From NCBI RefSeq assembly GCF_047663525.1, contig NC_092590.1, forward strand, positions 18,040,001 through 18,104,000: a stretch of 64,000 nucleotides of DNA, read 5' to 3'. The first letter of the stretch is position 1, and each line of letters starts with the position of its first letter. The notes beneath the pieces are model-generated. The model worked only from the letters and a program-made list of their open reading frames with translations. It was not told the DNA's origin and did not search any database. Of the stretch, positions 1 to 23,592 are shown in pieces. The DNA comes from Anas platyrhynchos (Eukaryota > Chordata > Aves > Anseriformes > Anatidae). Made by a program: the position numbers and the translations under genes.

Positions 1-2290
1 GAACACAGATCTCTGTAACTAAAAATACAGAAATGGGCAAAGTATGTGATGGAAACAGAACAAATTAAAGGCTTGCAGCTGACCCAAAATGCACTGACCC
101 AAACAAGATTGCCTATGAAAAACTTAGAGTAAGGCCCTTCTGCAACACCCTCTAGTAGGAAGAGCAGAGGCCAGAAATGCAGCTGAGCTTACACCGGGGC
201 TTGCTCAGGTAATGAAGATGACCAGATTTTAATACCCAGGATTAAGTTCTTCATAATTTTGTTTTTCTGTCTGAAAAGCTCAGAAACTGAAGGAAAGTAG
301 CAAGGAAACACAAGTGGTACCAATTCAAAAGTAATCAAATTAGTTCTGGCATATATTACAACTTCACTACAGTCTTCTGGAACCAGAATCTAGACCGGAG
401 CACACAAACTGAGCAGAGTAAGTTTGTTTGATACCATGCAGGAACATCTATCTCCTGCAATAATCAAACGCAACTCCCACTAATACCAATGGAACATGAC
501 TGTCCTTGCACCAGGGCTGGTATTCATTTCCTGCTACACCTCAACAGTCTGTAATTTACACTTACTTTGCCCACCTACCGGATGACAAATTGGTGCAAGT
601 GCCACTGCATTTCCACCTACATATTCACTTTTAGACTAACACATACAGCACCAGTTACTCTGCAACTCACCCTGCCAGAGCACAAGATCTTCACAAGGAA
701 GCTGCGGTGGGTCACTGCTCCCCATACCACAGGGCACAGCACGATGTGGGAGCAACAAGACCAACAAGGCTGTCCACTCCACCCTGTTCTCCTTAGCAGC
801 TTTGCTTTCTGAAAGATCTTATGGAGCACATGTTCCAGCTTAGCTCAAAATGCTGTAAAAAGAGACATCTTGGAGCTGGATAAAGCTAACGCTGAAGCGC
901 TACTCTTATTACAGACTAAGGCACAGTGTGATGTGCTCAAACAGCAAGGTTCACAGGTGCACACTCAGACCTATATCCCTGGCCAACAAAGATCTCTGGA
1001 CATTTAACAAGCTACACGGGCTCTTTGATTAAGACCAGTCTCCATCCTTCCTGAAATGTGTAAATATTTAGTTACCCAATGCAGATTTCCTCCACATAAG
1101 ATTTTACAACAATCTAACAAACTATTTAAACAACTAAATCCTTTCCTAAACAGGATGCAACCAAACTGGACTTAGATGTTGTTTAACTACTGTCTAGCAC
1201 ACTGTTATTAAAATGGTTTACACCACTGTTGATATAAACAAGACATAGCAACTAGATTTCCATCTAACTAGAAAAAGGAATAGCTTTTCAGTTCTGCTAT
1301 GTACAGAAGCCTCACTTATACACCTTTATATAACATGCACAAAGTGGTATTCAGAGCTAATGGGGATTTCTTCCTCACTGACTGTCAGAGCAGCACAATT
1401 TTAAAGGTGTGGATGTTGAACTGGCAGTGGGATCTTTGAGTGTTGAGTACCACAAGCTGAACTCAGTCTTCTCCTGACAAAGTCAACACTATATTGACTA
1501 AAACATTATTGTCGTTGGAAAAAGAGAAAAACACTTAAGTGTGCAGAAAGAATAAGTTCTGTCAACCCAGAAGCAAAGTTTCCATGAATTCAGTAGCCAG
1601 TGTTAAACAACAAACTCCAGGCAGCTCACTCTGCATTTACGATTGGATCCCTACTCTGATCTAAGAGATCATAGTAGAACATTGTAGCTAGGAGGCTCCT
1701 TTTTGTAAAAATACTCTGAACTTTCCAGCAATGTCTTTAAGTTACAGTAAAACAAAATTAAGAATATCTAGCATCTCTGACTGCATAAAATGTTTCCAAA
1801 TACAAAACACCTGGTCAGTATCCTCAGAAACTGTGGCTTCTACTTTAAAAGTTCTAGCAACAACCTTTAACAATGAACATTTCATGGGTACCTTCTCCTT
1901 ATGTAGCTATGCTGCCTTTGCTGTTTTAACTAGGACCCTTTGCACGGCTTGAGGGAAATAATATTGTACCTACACCTGACTAAAAGGCAGGGTTTCCCAA
2001 AATGGTCTTGTTAAAATTTGATTTTGACACAAAAAAGTTTCCTGGATTCTGCACTGTTGCAATAAAATCCTGCTGGGGGCAGGATAAGACAATTACAGAG
2101 AGAAAGATAAGTGTCAACTTAAGCCATCATATCAGCTTTCTAAACAGAAGGCAAATCTTTGTGCTCCTGGCCATGCTAGGAAAGGATTATCCTCTGCGGT
2201 TCTCCCTCCAGCCACACATTATTTCTTTCATCCAAACTGATCTCCCAAATCTCCCCTTCAGCCTGCAACTGACTGTTTAGTATCCCTTCC
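1..2290. other. No recognisable gene
   Basis: AT-leaning sequence with only short open frames. I see no repeat family, RNA gene or splice-flanked coding segment that I would support. Confidence 0.6.
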
Positions 2291-2523
2291 ATTTATTGCC
2301 CCCTTTCAAGTTGCAAATTTCGGATGGGTCCATGATGTACTCTACTTCTAAAAGGATGAAGGGAGGCAGAGATACAACGAGGGCTGAGGGCAGGAAAGAC
2401 AGAGAACATCAATGTCTTTTCTGGACCTATGTGTGTCCTCCACTTCCTAGGGATCTCCCATAAACGATATCCCCTGCTAACATTACACCTCCAAATAAAA
2501 CTTGCTGAGTTAAAACACACCAC

Positions 2524-2721
2524 CTACTTTTGAAGATCCCATGGCAGGTCCCGGTAGGTCTGGTAGCCTTTCTGACCTCCAACCACAGCTCGGCTGAAGT
2601 CTGGACTGCGTAGCGAATGCTGCTGGAAAATGCAGGAGTCGCATTGACTGGTGTGACGGGAAGGGAAAGGTGTTGAGTGAAGATCCTTCATTGAGGCACG
2701 GCTGGCGCAACACCCAGCACC
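2524..2721 (-). other. Terminal-exon-like open segment, product unknown
   Basis: On the minus strand a fair splice acceptor (AACCCACAG) precedes 66 codons ending in TAG at 2,526-2,524, with AATAAA about 230 nt later (near 2,296-2,291). The last 55 codons start with an ATG at 2,691 and the peptide ends VVGGQKGYQTYRDLPWDLQK. I do not recognise it. The surrounding 2,500-3,200 stretch has more CpG than its neighbours and is open in several frames, so composition alone may explain it. No upstream exon was identified. Confidence 0.25.
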
Positions 2722-3750
2722 CTGTGGGTTATTGCAAAACGAGAGAGCGAACTTCGGAATAAAAACAAACAGAGGTAAGCATGGAGTCGATAAGAAGACT
2801 CTAACCCGATCAGCTCAGCATCAAAGAACTCCCCAGGCAGAGATGGACGGGGTAGATAAACCGGCCCAGGCAAGAAGACTTGTTCCTCACCACAGCAGAA
2901 CAGGAAGTGTGTTAAGTTTCCCTTTCCTAGCACTCCCTTTCTGTCCAAATTGTGTCCTTACAGCAGGCCTTCGCCTGGCTGGCAGCACCTTCTATCATAG
3001 ACTCACTGTAAAAGCCATAAGGGAGAGTCACCGCGCTGTCCGCACTTCAGTCACTCGCCTCCTGAGGTGGCCAAAACAAAGGCCCAGCACAAAAACAAAC
3101 ACAGACATAAACGGCTTGGTCAGCCAAGCCACATTTCCCTCAGTGCTCGCTCTTCCACAGCTGTCCTGGACTCCCTTGGCATCAGGGACATGACAAGTAT
3201 AAGTATCCAGCCTCCTAATTACACGTTAGTCATGTAATAGTTGGCATAACCCCGCCTGTGGAAAATGCTTACTCTGTGAAAAGGGCCACCAATCTCCTTG
3301 GAATTCACTTCTCCCAGCGCAAACCTGGTTCTTCAGAGCCAGCTGGAAGGGGAAAAAAATGGATATTCTCTGGTGAGAGATTGGGCACTTACATCTAAAT
3401 CCCCAAATTAAAATGGAAAATTACCAGAATCCAAACTCCTTGCTTCTGGCCTTTGATGCACTTGGGTTTTTGCCAAGAAGTTGGAATCATTTGTTTTTTC
3501 AGTGAAGTATCAGGAACCCAGTCACTTTCATGGGAACACTCATTCACAAAATTCTCAGTAACAGAGGGGTAGAAATAACCGAAGGATCAAATTTTCATCT
3601 AGTTACACATAGTCCCTTTCCCTCTTTCCCATAAATGTCTACTCACAAGCACTTCAGCACGATTTGAGGAACAATTGTCTGGACAACCCATTTCTGAGAA
3701 GGTGGGAAAAGCTGAGTGCTGCTGCACTGCACCTCCTATTTCTCTCGATG

Positions 3751-3768
3751 TTTGTTTGTTTGTTTGTT
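3751..3768. repeat. Short (TTTG)n microsatellite
   Basis: Four TTTG units. Other short simple repeats: (CAAA)n at about 6,442-6,460 and (CA)n at 43,741-43,754. Confidence 0.85.
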
Positions 3769-5604
3769 TTCCCCTTGCTTTGATCAAATCAACTGCTTTT
3801 TTTGGCTTCTCTTATCTCCCTATAGAAGGGGCATTGCTGCAATTACCTACTTTGTATGAGTGAATACACAATTACCATGTACTAATATCCTCCTAACATC
3901 CACAGGAACTCTAGCACTCCATCTTTACAAACCAATTCAATCCAGAATTTATGAAAAAATGATAAAATTGCTTGGTTTACCTTTTTTTTTTTTTTTTTTA
4001 AATACACGTTATGATCACAAAATCTGTCATCCTTTCAAAACACACAATCTTAGAACAGAAAAGGTTTAATTAAGCTTGGGATGTAACCCAAAGAGGCATG
4101 GAGCAATTTCTTCCCAGAATGGCCAGTCTGAGGCTGTGCACAGTGGCCTGGTCACAGAGATAAAAGTTGGCAGCATTGTTAGCAGGTTATTAACATTGAC
4201 TTCTTGATTAGTATTTGAAGACCACAAATAAGGTGCTCTGTGTAAGTAGGCCAAGCACACTGGGCAAAGGTGGCCCTTGAAGTATTGGCAGAGTAAGACG
4301 CACAGGATTTTCCCTGATGTGCCTACAAGTGCAAAGGCCAACTCTACCCACCTGGGTCAAGAGAAAAACAAATCCCAGCAGAACAGGCCTTTATTTCAGC
4401 AAACAGCGGGAGTTTGAGGTAAAACTCACTCAGGAACACGGGTTCTGCAATGAGATTTCTTGGAGAGGAAGAACATTCACTAGGAGAACACCAGGCTGCA
4501 AAGGATCTCTGGAGGTATTGCTAGAGGAAGCATCATGGACAACAAATAAATGAACTGGTAATTTTTAAAGCTCATCTTAAGGGGACAGACCTTCTTCCTG
4601 CTGTTACTGTAAAGCATGAGCAACAGAGATAGCCCCAAAACAGGATTTAGATTTTTTGGATCAATAATTTTTTGCAATTCGCCTAACAATAATTGAAGTA
4701 GGTTGCTTTTATTTTCAGATTAATTAGCCAGTAAAATAAATTGTCCTGGAAAACAGTGGAAAATAAGGAAACACTTTGCCTGCATCAGAACATACAAGAG
4801 CCATTTACACATACTTGTCCACAGGAACAACGGTACAGACAGGCCAAGAAAAGACAATCATTAAGGAACAATTTTCTTCACAATAAATTAGCAAATTGCA
4901 AAGTGCTTATTACTAGGGAGTTATTCAGTAAGCAAAGTCAGTAAGCAGTATTTTTGGTTAATAGTAGGGAAGCAATACAGAAACTATCCATCAAAGCATA
5001 GGGTGGAAATCAGACAATGTGGGCGCACAGGATTTTGTAAATGAAAGTGTAAAAAGATGTAATAACGATTCCATCCATTTAACCCTGCAAAGTCAGCCCA
5101 GCCAGTCGGTCTGCTTGCCTAAGAATGGTAATAACAGGCTGCCTTGGTTTATGTTTGCGTACTCACACAGGCTGCATGGCTGTAGAGACAAAGGATACCT
5201 TGAGAGATGGCCACTGGCCAGCCCCAAAGCAATAACATCTTTGGAATTTATAAGCAAAGATGTTTTACATAATTGCCTACCAGTTACTCAACCTGGGCTA
5301 TGAATTTTAGATCTTGTATCGTGCCAGTCATTACTTTTCCAGTGAGAAGTGGATGTTCCTGCTGGCAATATTCAACAGAACTGACAGAAGCACTGTTAAA
5401 GTGCACAGCACCAATCAACCTGAACTAATTAGACCTGCTCTGAGCAGGGGGTTGAACAAAGACCTCTGGACATCCCTTCCAATCTAAATTTTTCTATGAG
5501 CACCTGAAAAGGCCAAATGGGTCTACTACAATGGAATTCTATCCTTGGAGATGTCCACTCATTTTCCATCAGCTCATTTTGACAGCTCATTTGTAGCTTC
5601 AAGT

Positions 5605-5617
5605 CCCCCCCCCCCCC
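5605..5617. repeat. Poly(C), 13 bases
   Basis: Uninterrupted C run. Comparable G runs of nine lie at about 50,409-50,417 and 54,054-54,062. Confidence 0.9.
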
Positions 5618-6634
5618 ATCCTGAAAATATGAAAGCATCTTGCATTTGACTTCTGAAATGCAAGGGAGCTCTAAATGAGATGCATTTATTTATACTTACC
5701 TTCAGCTAGACACGCTACACACCACCTCTCCTGCTTTTACAAAAAAAAAAAAAAAAAAAAATTATTATAACATCTTTTCTTTGGCACCTGAAATTCCCAG
5801 CCATGGCTATTAATAACTGATTAAGTGGATGGAGAGAACAATTCTCTAGCTCAAATGTCAGTGCTGGGAGAGAAGCCAAGTCCTTTATCTTGAGCCACAA
5901 AGTCACTTGAGGCCAAATTTTAATATGTGCCCCTGCAGTTTTGAGATCCTGAGCATGTAGAGGCTCTCAGATGTTACAGCCATGGCCTCAAGCCCTACAG
6001 TATGCTAGATCCTGCCCTGGTTGGTTTCCAAACAGTCCCTCTTTCCAGGTCCTTATAACAGAAACTGCTACACCCGTCTAAGTAGCAGCCAGAAAGGCCA
6101 GCCCACAATACTGACAACGCCCTTAGACAACAGAAATCCCCCACTTCCAGTGTCATTAAGAAAGAATTCATAGCCTGTCACCCCATTCAAGGCAAAAAGG
6201 TAGCACATGTATATATACATGTCCTCTGCAGCTGCCCAGCCAGAGCTGCTGCTTGGTTCAGGGGAACAGGCCAGCCCACATCTTGGCCCCGGGGTTACCT
6301 AAAATCAGGCCAACAAGCCTCTCTGGCTACCCACCACACAAATCCTCCTCTCATGGTCATCTACCAAGCATCTACCAAGAGACGAGGTCTTTATATTGTT
6401 CGACTAGCCCTACAAAGAAATAAGGTACATTGAGATTAAAAAACAAACAAACAAACAAACTATATCCTTTACAGGTACTGACAAAATTAAACATAAGATC
6501 ATAGTTTTAGGCAGCAGAAGTACTCCTGGGAGCACTGATGCAGATTGATGCCCCATGTCTGTCAGTGTTCAGGAGGCATTTGTATAATGCCCTCAGCAAT
6601 ATGCTTTAACTTCTTGGTTAGTCCTGAAGTGATC

Positions 6635-6715
6635 AGGCATATTGATGAGCATACTGGTGAGGCAAGATGATCTTTGTAGGTCCCTCCCAACTGAACTATC
6701 CTATTCTGTTCTCTG
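6635..6715 (+). mobile_element. CR1 3' end, short remnant
   Basis: GATGATCTTTGTAGGTCCCT followed by CCCAACTGAACTATCCTATT CTGTTC is the last ~60 bp of a CR1 in sense orientation, somewhat diverged. Confidence 0.7.
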
Positions 6716-8192
6716 CAGGTGATATAGTCAAAACAAGACTTCTATGTCTCTATGTTCCCAGAAAATGGCTAGCTTAGATTTGATTTCATTCTAGTTCTTA
6801 CCAGCTATGCATCTGCCTCTTTGAAATAACGCTTTCTGCCCCAGCTATTATCTGTGCCAGGTGACTTGGCAGCAGCATGCAGAACCCATGCAAGACTGGG
6901 GTTCTTGTGAGCAGTTGCCTGCCTGATGCATGGTATGCTGCATTAGCTTTTGAGGCTTCACAGGCTACATGAGACATAATGAGTATCAAGGCCATGAAGT
7001 CCTTCCTGCAGCCATTTGAACTCTGGCTAACCTTGCAAGTCAGGGTTTAGAGGAGAAGTCACTTTGAAGGAAAAATTCAGCGTGCTTCAAGCAGGGCTGC
7101 TCAGCACCAAAATTAAGGTCCCACTTAGCAGCAGTGCATACGAGAGCTCCCTCTTGGGTAATCTGTGCTCTGCCTAGGTTGCACAGAAAGGCTTGTTTTC
7201 CCCTCCATGCCCTACTATTTTCATTGATTACTCAATTATTGGTAACAATGCCAGACAAGGTGGGGACAACAGCACCAAGTACTGCATCCTGGTGAAGTTC
7301 TGCCCATCAGCATGCAGGTGGCTCGGTGCCAGCTGTCCTCAGCTTGTCTTGCCGGAGCACTCACCTGCCACAGAAACCATTGGGGGGCAGTCATCTAGCC
7401 TGAGTACCATAAACAGTCTAGTCCAAGCCTCCCGCTCAAAGCAAGAGCAACCAGACCATCTGGGCCACAGTCTGTCCGCTGGGAAGGGATGATCTCAGTA
7501 ACATGTCCCTTTGGTATGCAGGTCAGCTGGCCTGGAGTCCCAGACTGTCTGGGTCACTCAAAGGTTGCAGACTGCAGGTGACCCCAAGAGTCTGAGGGAG
7601 GTGAGACACATGACAATTGCAGGCAGCTGATTGTTTTTGACTTGCAAAGAACTGTCGTGTGGTTAGAACAGCCTCCGGATACCAGGATGATGGCAAGTCC
7701 TTCCTCAAAGACTGTGCCGCCTAGTGACACAACCAGAAGGTGGGAGGCACTGCAGCTGAGGGGAAGAACAGAGCAAGGCACAACTTTTGGGGTTTAGCTA
7801 AGGCATTCCTTCCAATAATCAAGTGAATGAGAAACATGCCATGTATTCCTTGACCTATCCAGGCTTACGGAAAAGAAACTCATCAGATTTTTGAGTAACA
7901 GGTTTCCAAAAGCCTCTTCTTTGTCTTTATGGTAACAGCTTATTTGCATGAGAACAAGCTGCTAGCAATGAACAGTGGCTTGCAAACAAAATACCATTAA
8001 AATGACAATTCCTTTGAATATCATATTAAATTAGAAAGCTCAAGGTAAAGCAGAGTAACAGCCGTTTGTAACACTTAGCTATTCTAACCATCATGGCAGT
8101 AATCAGCTACAAAATCCTCATTTAATAAAGTGTCATGTATACAGCACATGCTGCCAGAAAACAGCAAAAAAGTAGTTTTCCCTACATTGTTC

Positions 8193-8220
8193 AAAAAAAA
8201 AAAAAAAAAAAAAAAAAAAA
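8193..8220. repeat. Poly(A), 28 bases
   Basis: Uninterrupted A run. Similar runs: 5,741-5,761 (21 A), 14,633-14,658 (26 A), and T runs at 3,981-3,999, 8,401-8,415 and 62,218-62,236. None shows a processed-gene copy beside it. Confidence 0.95.
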
Positions 8221-8652
8221 CACCACCAAAACAGACTTGTTACAAAGATGTCTGTTACACAGCCTGTCTCTGATTTAAGACTCCCTTTATTACACTTGAC
8301 CTCGTAAAACATGACACAAGGGCTACTGTCCTTCCAAAGGAACCTTTTTGTTCCTACCAACCTTGCATGTCTTGGAGTTCTGCACTAAGGCTGGCGTACT
8401 TTTTTTTTTTTTTTTAACCCTTTCAATCTCAAATTCCAAGACCCTCCCTTTGGCTATTAGGTATTACACACCAGGATTAATGAACTTCAGCATATTTTAT
8501 TCATAAAGAGCTTGCTCTTCTGGCTCAGAACTTCCCAAGTTTCCCATCTTGGAAAGGAACAAATTTAGGGTCTTCAATCTAGAAGAATCATCAGTTCTCA
8601 AAACAGGAGATCAAAGCAAACAGCAGCTGTAAGCCACTGCAAGGTTCCCATC

Positions 8653-8793
8653 TTACCAGAGTCCAAATTGCTGCTGCTCTTTGCCATCCTTTTTGCAAGA
8701 AGGCCAATGAGCTGAGAAAAAAGACCCATGATGCCAACGATAACCAATATTGTGCACTTTCAGTCTGCTTTCCTGCAGCACCGTGGTTTGGCT
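8653..8793 (-). other. Terminal-exon-like open segment, product unknown
   Basis: On the minus strand a strong acceptor (pyrimidine-rich CTTCTCTGCTGCACCAG) opens a 47-codon segment, including TVLQESRLKVHNIGYRWHHG, that ends in TAA at 8,655-8,653; the same bases also make a donor, G|GTAAGA. AATAAA follows at 8,501-8,496. The product is not recognised. It may be a pseudo-exon. Confidence 0.2.
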
Positions 8794-11589
8794 CTGGTGC
8801 AGCAGAGAAGCAGGCAAAATCTGCTCAGTCCCCTGCTCATAGCCATAACATGCTGTACTTACATATGTGAACAGGAGCATTTAATACCAACTTTTTGGTA
8901 AGTGGGGGAAGAAACCAAAGCTTGGTGCTGCGGAGGCCTACTCTAAAAGCTGAACAGCTGTCCTTTCCTCAAATTTTGCAAGATGATCATGGAGCATCTC
9001 TGCACTGCCAAGGCAACACTGACATAGTACCCTGTACTCCAGGCTCCTTCCATGGAACTGAAATAGAGCACCTGAAACAAAGCACCATGAGTAGGTAAGA
9101 GGCCCTTAAACAATACGATTCACCCTCTAGTGGCTGATCCAAGACCTGCTTCTGCCTGCATGCAAAACTGGGTAGCCTTCAGCAGGCAGGTGTTTTAACT
9201 TGTTTGAGTCTCAACAGTGTGCACAGGGCTTCCGGTGACACTCCTCAAACAAGACAAAGACAACTGTTAAAGACTACATAAATTCGGTATGTAAATACAT
9301 GGCACAGAATCGGTATAACCTTCTTAAACCGATCAGTCCCCAGCTGGCAGTTGTTTACCGTAACACAGGAAATTAACAAGTACCTGGAACAGAAGACAAT
9401 TTTTAACAGTTTTTTATTAGATTGACATATAAATTACATTCCTGTGTGTCACGCACAATTTATGGTTAGATGCATCCCATTCTGCCTTCAGTGGTGGTCA
9501 CAGTTCCTTGGAAAACATGGTTGAGAGCAGGCAAAGCTTGCAGCTTTAGAAACAGGTGAGACCGGCTTAGAAAAAATACAAGTCTGCTAGGCCACCTAAA
9601 CCAAACAATATTTTTGCTGCATACATTTCTTCAGGTTTCCACAATTTCTCTCAAGAAACGCTAGACGATGCTGACATGGGTGTAGTTTTGCTATAAGAAA
9701 GAGATTCAGATCCATCAGGCCCATCTGCACCAGTATGCCTGTGGATGGAGCGTTGTTTGAAGCGATCTCATTGACAGTCCCCATTTACACTGCTTTGCAT
9801 CACCAAGAGGCCTCAGAGCATGGAAACTACATTGCTTCCAAGAGAAACAAGGCTAGAAGGCTTGTTCCTGCTGCGATCATGAAAAACACACACTGTGTCT
9901 GGTCCTCTGAAGTCCCACTCCTCCTGGCTGTACTGCACTGGCACTTGGCAGTAAGGTCAGCCATGCACTAGATCCTTCCAGTCAGATCCTCAGAATTGGT
10001 AGCTCCTTCAGCAAAAAATGAGTTCACTTTTTCAGCTTTGTGTGCACTACTTTGGAGAATTACATTTGCAGCAGCCCTTTGCACAGATCAAAATGCTGAA
10101 GGGTTTCTGATTTTGTACCCAAAACAAGTGCAACTAGAAAGTTCACACATTCAGAAGAAATCTTTTGGACATCTACTTACCTGTTTCTGGAAAACAGTGA
10201 AATATCTGGGATTTGCAGACCTGAAAATGTTATGTTCCTGAACTACAATGAAATTTGGCAGGATAGGAAAAAAAAAAAAAAAGTGCCCTTTGAAAACCCA
10301 AGCCTGAAGTGCTTTGGGAATTAGAAACTCATGGCATCTTTTAATAATGTTTCTTTTTCAAGAAGACTTGAATTTTACTTACTGTCCCGCTAAGACAATT
10401 GTTACCAGGAAAAAAAAATCTTACACACTTGCCATGCATTGTTTTTAAGTTTCCTTTACAGGTAATATATGCATGTTCTGTTTAGGGGTTTAAAGTGATA
10501 TTTGTCAGGCTCAGATCTATGGAATCTGCTTGAATCTTTTTATTCCCTACCTAAAACTTAAACCACTAAGGTTTTTATTTCTGGAACTCATAGTATTCCA
10601 CAAGAAAAGTTCCCTGAGAGCACATTTTAAACACCAGGTCTTCATGATGTTCACAGAAGTAGAATAACAGCTTCAGACCCTTGTTCTTCATGCAAACCTT
10701 TTCTGGTCATCCAAACACCCCATAGCTCCAGTGAAGATCCAGTAAAGCATGGTTTACTGTGCTTGCAGGCACCTAAATCATAGGATGTGCAATAAAAATA
10801 CTTCTGTTAACTTGATGCTCTGTTGGGTAGAGTTTGCAGCAAGCTGCATTACCCCTGAATTACCACTGATGGTATTAACTGACTTGTACTCAGTTTGGAC
10901 AACACTTTGATCCTGAGACTATAATCAGTCTTTTCCCAAATCGTCTAAGTGTGAGGATGCTGAAAGCCTCCTGCTTTGCTCATCTTTTCTAGCCTGGCAT
11001 AAAATTCCTGCCTGCTTGTCACACTGGATCAGCTCTGGGTCTCAGCAGTGTGGCTGGTATCTCCTTTGAAAAATTCTTTCTCTTCTGACCACCAAAGAAG
11101 AAGAGAGCAAGTGAGTGGCTCGTACATCAAACAATTAAGACCACACCATTCAGTGTTGTCAGAATGAGCAACCACATGGTGTTGGAAAGAGTCTGCAAAC
11201 ATGTTAAGGAAAGCATCCTCAGCAGCATGTTCCACTGCTGGGGTGTACAAGTTTGAGGAACATGGGCTCCTGAAAACAAAGGCAAAGAAAGTAGAAAGTT
11301 TGTGAGATCAGATGGGCTAGCTATGGACTAGCAAGAAGACACAGGCACCTCTTAACTCCTGACAGGAGAAAGATCTTTACGTGGATTTCTGGGTCAGTCT
11401 GAAGTTCTCTGTTCTGAAGCAGACATGCATTTCCACCGTGACAATGATGTGTTTTTTTTACCACCCAGGATGCAGCTGAAGATATACAGGTTAACTTAAA
11501 AAGACCTGAGAGCACCATTTGTGAGAACAAGCAGTTTTTGGAGATTGTTTTCAGCAACAGTCATACCAAGATTGTTACAAAGCTCCATC
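8794..11589. other. No recognisable gene (region downstream of TMPRSS11)
   Basis: Only short open frames. A minus-strand AATAAA at 9,418-9,413 could serve a longer TMPRSS11 transcript. Nothing else seen. Confidence 0.55.
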
Positions 11590-12440
11590 CTGCACAAAAA
11601 GCCAAGGATTTTTATTAAAAACAATACAACCCAGAAAGTTTTAAAATGGAAATTCATTCAGCCAAATATTCTGATATGACAACAGAATGGCATGAATACA
11701 AAGTGGTTTTCAGTCTCAAATCCAGCAATCACTTGTGGCAAATGCTGTGGTAGGTACAGTTCACACAAAGTGTGAAGTGGACACACTTGTTCAGCGAACG
11801 TGGACAGAAGTTGATGTCTCTCAGCAATCACTTCTTCAGGATAACACAGCAAAGAAAACTTCTCAGTTCACCTAGGTAGCTGACATGATAGTAGGAACTG
11901 GAATGTCTCTAAGCCATCTTCTGTTCATTATTACAGTATGCTTCCTGGAGCATTGCAGGAAAAGAGCTCAAGGAGTATTCAGAAGCGCAACAGCCTTGGA
12001 GTCACGGGCTCAATTACAGCTGGTCTACAGATAGGAGGGGCCTTGGGAACATGCAGCAAACAGATGGGCAATATTTTTGTTATGACTTCTCTTGGATGCT
12101 GATAAATAATTGTTTAGGCTCAGATGCTTTGCCTGGTTACAAAAGTAGTGGCCAAGACATTTGGACAAAGAGAAGAGGGTCAGCATGTTGCACGTAAACC
12201 AAAGTCTTTGCCCCTTTGACAGAATACTTTGTGAACAAACAGCTCTGTCACACGAATTGAGTCCGTTCTTTTCTGGAGGTAGGCCAAACCAATTTCAAGT
12301 CCTAGACTACTCTGAGCTTGCTGGCACTCGATATATCACCACAAGCCAAGCCAGCAGCTGTTTAGAGGGTAACCACAGAGCAGAATGTGTCAGAGGAATA
12401 GCCTTACACACAGCCCACAAAACTTAAGCCACTGCAGGTC
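11590..12440 (-). other. TMPRSS11E: Probable 3' untranslated region of the TMPRSS11 gene
   Basis: Follows the stop codon without any further recognisable exon. The first good polyadenylation signal read on the minus strand, AATAAA, lies at 11,616-11,611, with T/GT-rich sequence just after it (minus sense). That predicts a 3' UTR of about 840 nt. Alternative downstream signals exist, for example at 9,418-9,413, so a longer form is possible. Confidence 0.55.
11611..11616 (-). terminator. Polyadenylation signal AATAAA, TMPRSS11 gene
   Basis: Canonical hexamer on the minus strand about 825 nt past the stop codon, followed in the transcript direction by T- and GT-rich sequence. It is the first such signal downstream of the stop. 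Confidence 0.55.
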
Positions 12441-22777
<10,337 letters not shown>

Positions 22778-22927
22778 CTGAGTCAGTATCTGCATTGGAG
22801 AAGAAAACATGGATAAATATCCAATTTAAATTCATGGATAAATTTCTAAGTTCAGTTAGAAACACAGTAACACATCCTGAGAGAAACTGCATCTGGTGCG
22901 GCTTAACTCAGCTCACTGACATAAAAA

Positions 22928-23145
22928 CTCACAGAATGAGGGAGGTTGGAAAGGCCTCCAAACCCTAGGGGTTTAGATCTGCTCAGACGAGGTTCCAGTG
23001 GAGCAGGTTACCCCGGGCTTTGTCAAGTGTTCACTATCTCCAAGAACAGAGATCTCTCAGGGATCCTTGTGCAGTCTCTGACCACCCTCAGGGCAAAAGC
23101 TTTTTTTCCGTATATTTAGTCAGAATCTCCTGTGTTCCAGCTTGC
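22928..23145 (-). mobile_element. CR1 retrotransposon 3' tail, diverged
   Basis: The plus strand starts CACAGAATGAGGGAGGTTGG followed by AAAGGCCTCCAAACCC and, further on, TCTCTGACCACCCTCAGGGC: an antisense CR1 end. It lies about 140 bp upstream of the TMPRSS11 membrane-anchor exon and in opposite orientation to the next CR1. Confidence 0.8.
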
Positions 23146-23339
23146 CTCCACTACCTCACATGCACAGCTGAGAAAAGCCTCAAGTAGTGCAGGCATGGTC
23201 AGTAGAGACAATTTCCCATCAAGAAGTATTACACAGATCTCAAGTGCAGCTGGCTGCCCACACAGGTATTTAAACTGGACTTGAATGTATCAGTTCATAA
23301 CAGAGGAGGCACCTTCTGCACTCTAGGCTAGGGGATAAC

Positions 23340-23592
23340 CCCTCTAGCTGAGGCAGGGGAAGTTTAGGCTTGACATCAGGAGGAAGTTCTTCACAGAGAG
23401 AGTGGTTGCACACTGGAACAGGCTCCCCAGGGAAGTGGTCACTGCACCGAGCCTGACTGAATTTAAGAAGAGATTGGACTGTGCACTTAGTCACATGGTC
23501 TGAACTTTTGGGTAGACCTGTGCGGTGTCAAGAGTTGGACTTGATGATCCTTAAGGGTCCCTTCCAACTCAGGATATTCTATGATTCTATCA
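23340..23592 (+). mobile_element. CR1 retrotransposon 3' tail
   Basis: Sense orientation: CATCAGGAGGAAGTTCTTCA, GAGTGGTTGCACACTGGAAC, GGGAAGTGGTCACTGCACC, GACTTGATGATCCTTAAGGG, and the terminal ATTCTATGATTCTAT repeats at 23,577-23,591. Confidence 0.93.

Larger units (their letters stand above)
2722..8652. other. No recognisable gene; simple repeats and one CR1 tail
   Basis: Contains the CpG-richer patch to about 3,200, a 153-codon plus-strand open frame there (2,732-3,193) without recognisable product, several homopolymers, and the CR1 remnant at 6,635-6,715. A plus-strand donor-like AGAG|GTAAGC at about 2,774 has no convincing exon attached. Confidence 0.6.

Noticed and set aside
2732..3193. 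153-codon plus-strand frame
   Set aside because: Lies in a locally GC-richer patch open in several frames; product not recognised.
8653..8760. Hydrophobic reading (ILVIVGIMGLFSQLIGLLAK) suggesting a membrane segment
   Set aside because: A stop lies just upstream in that frame and no good acceptor restores it; the other frame of the same segment fits the splice sites better.
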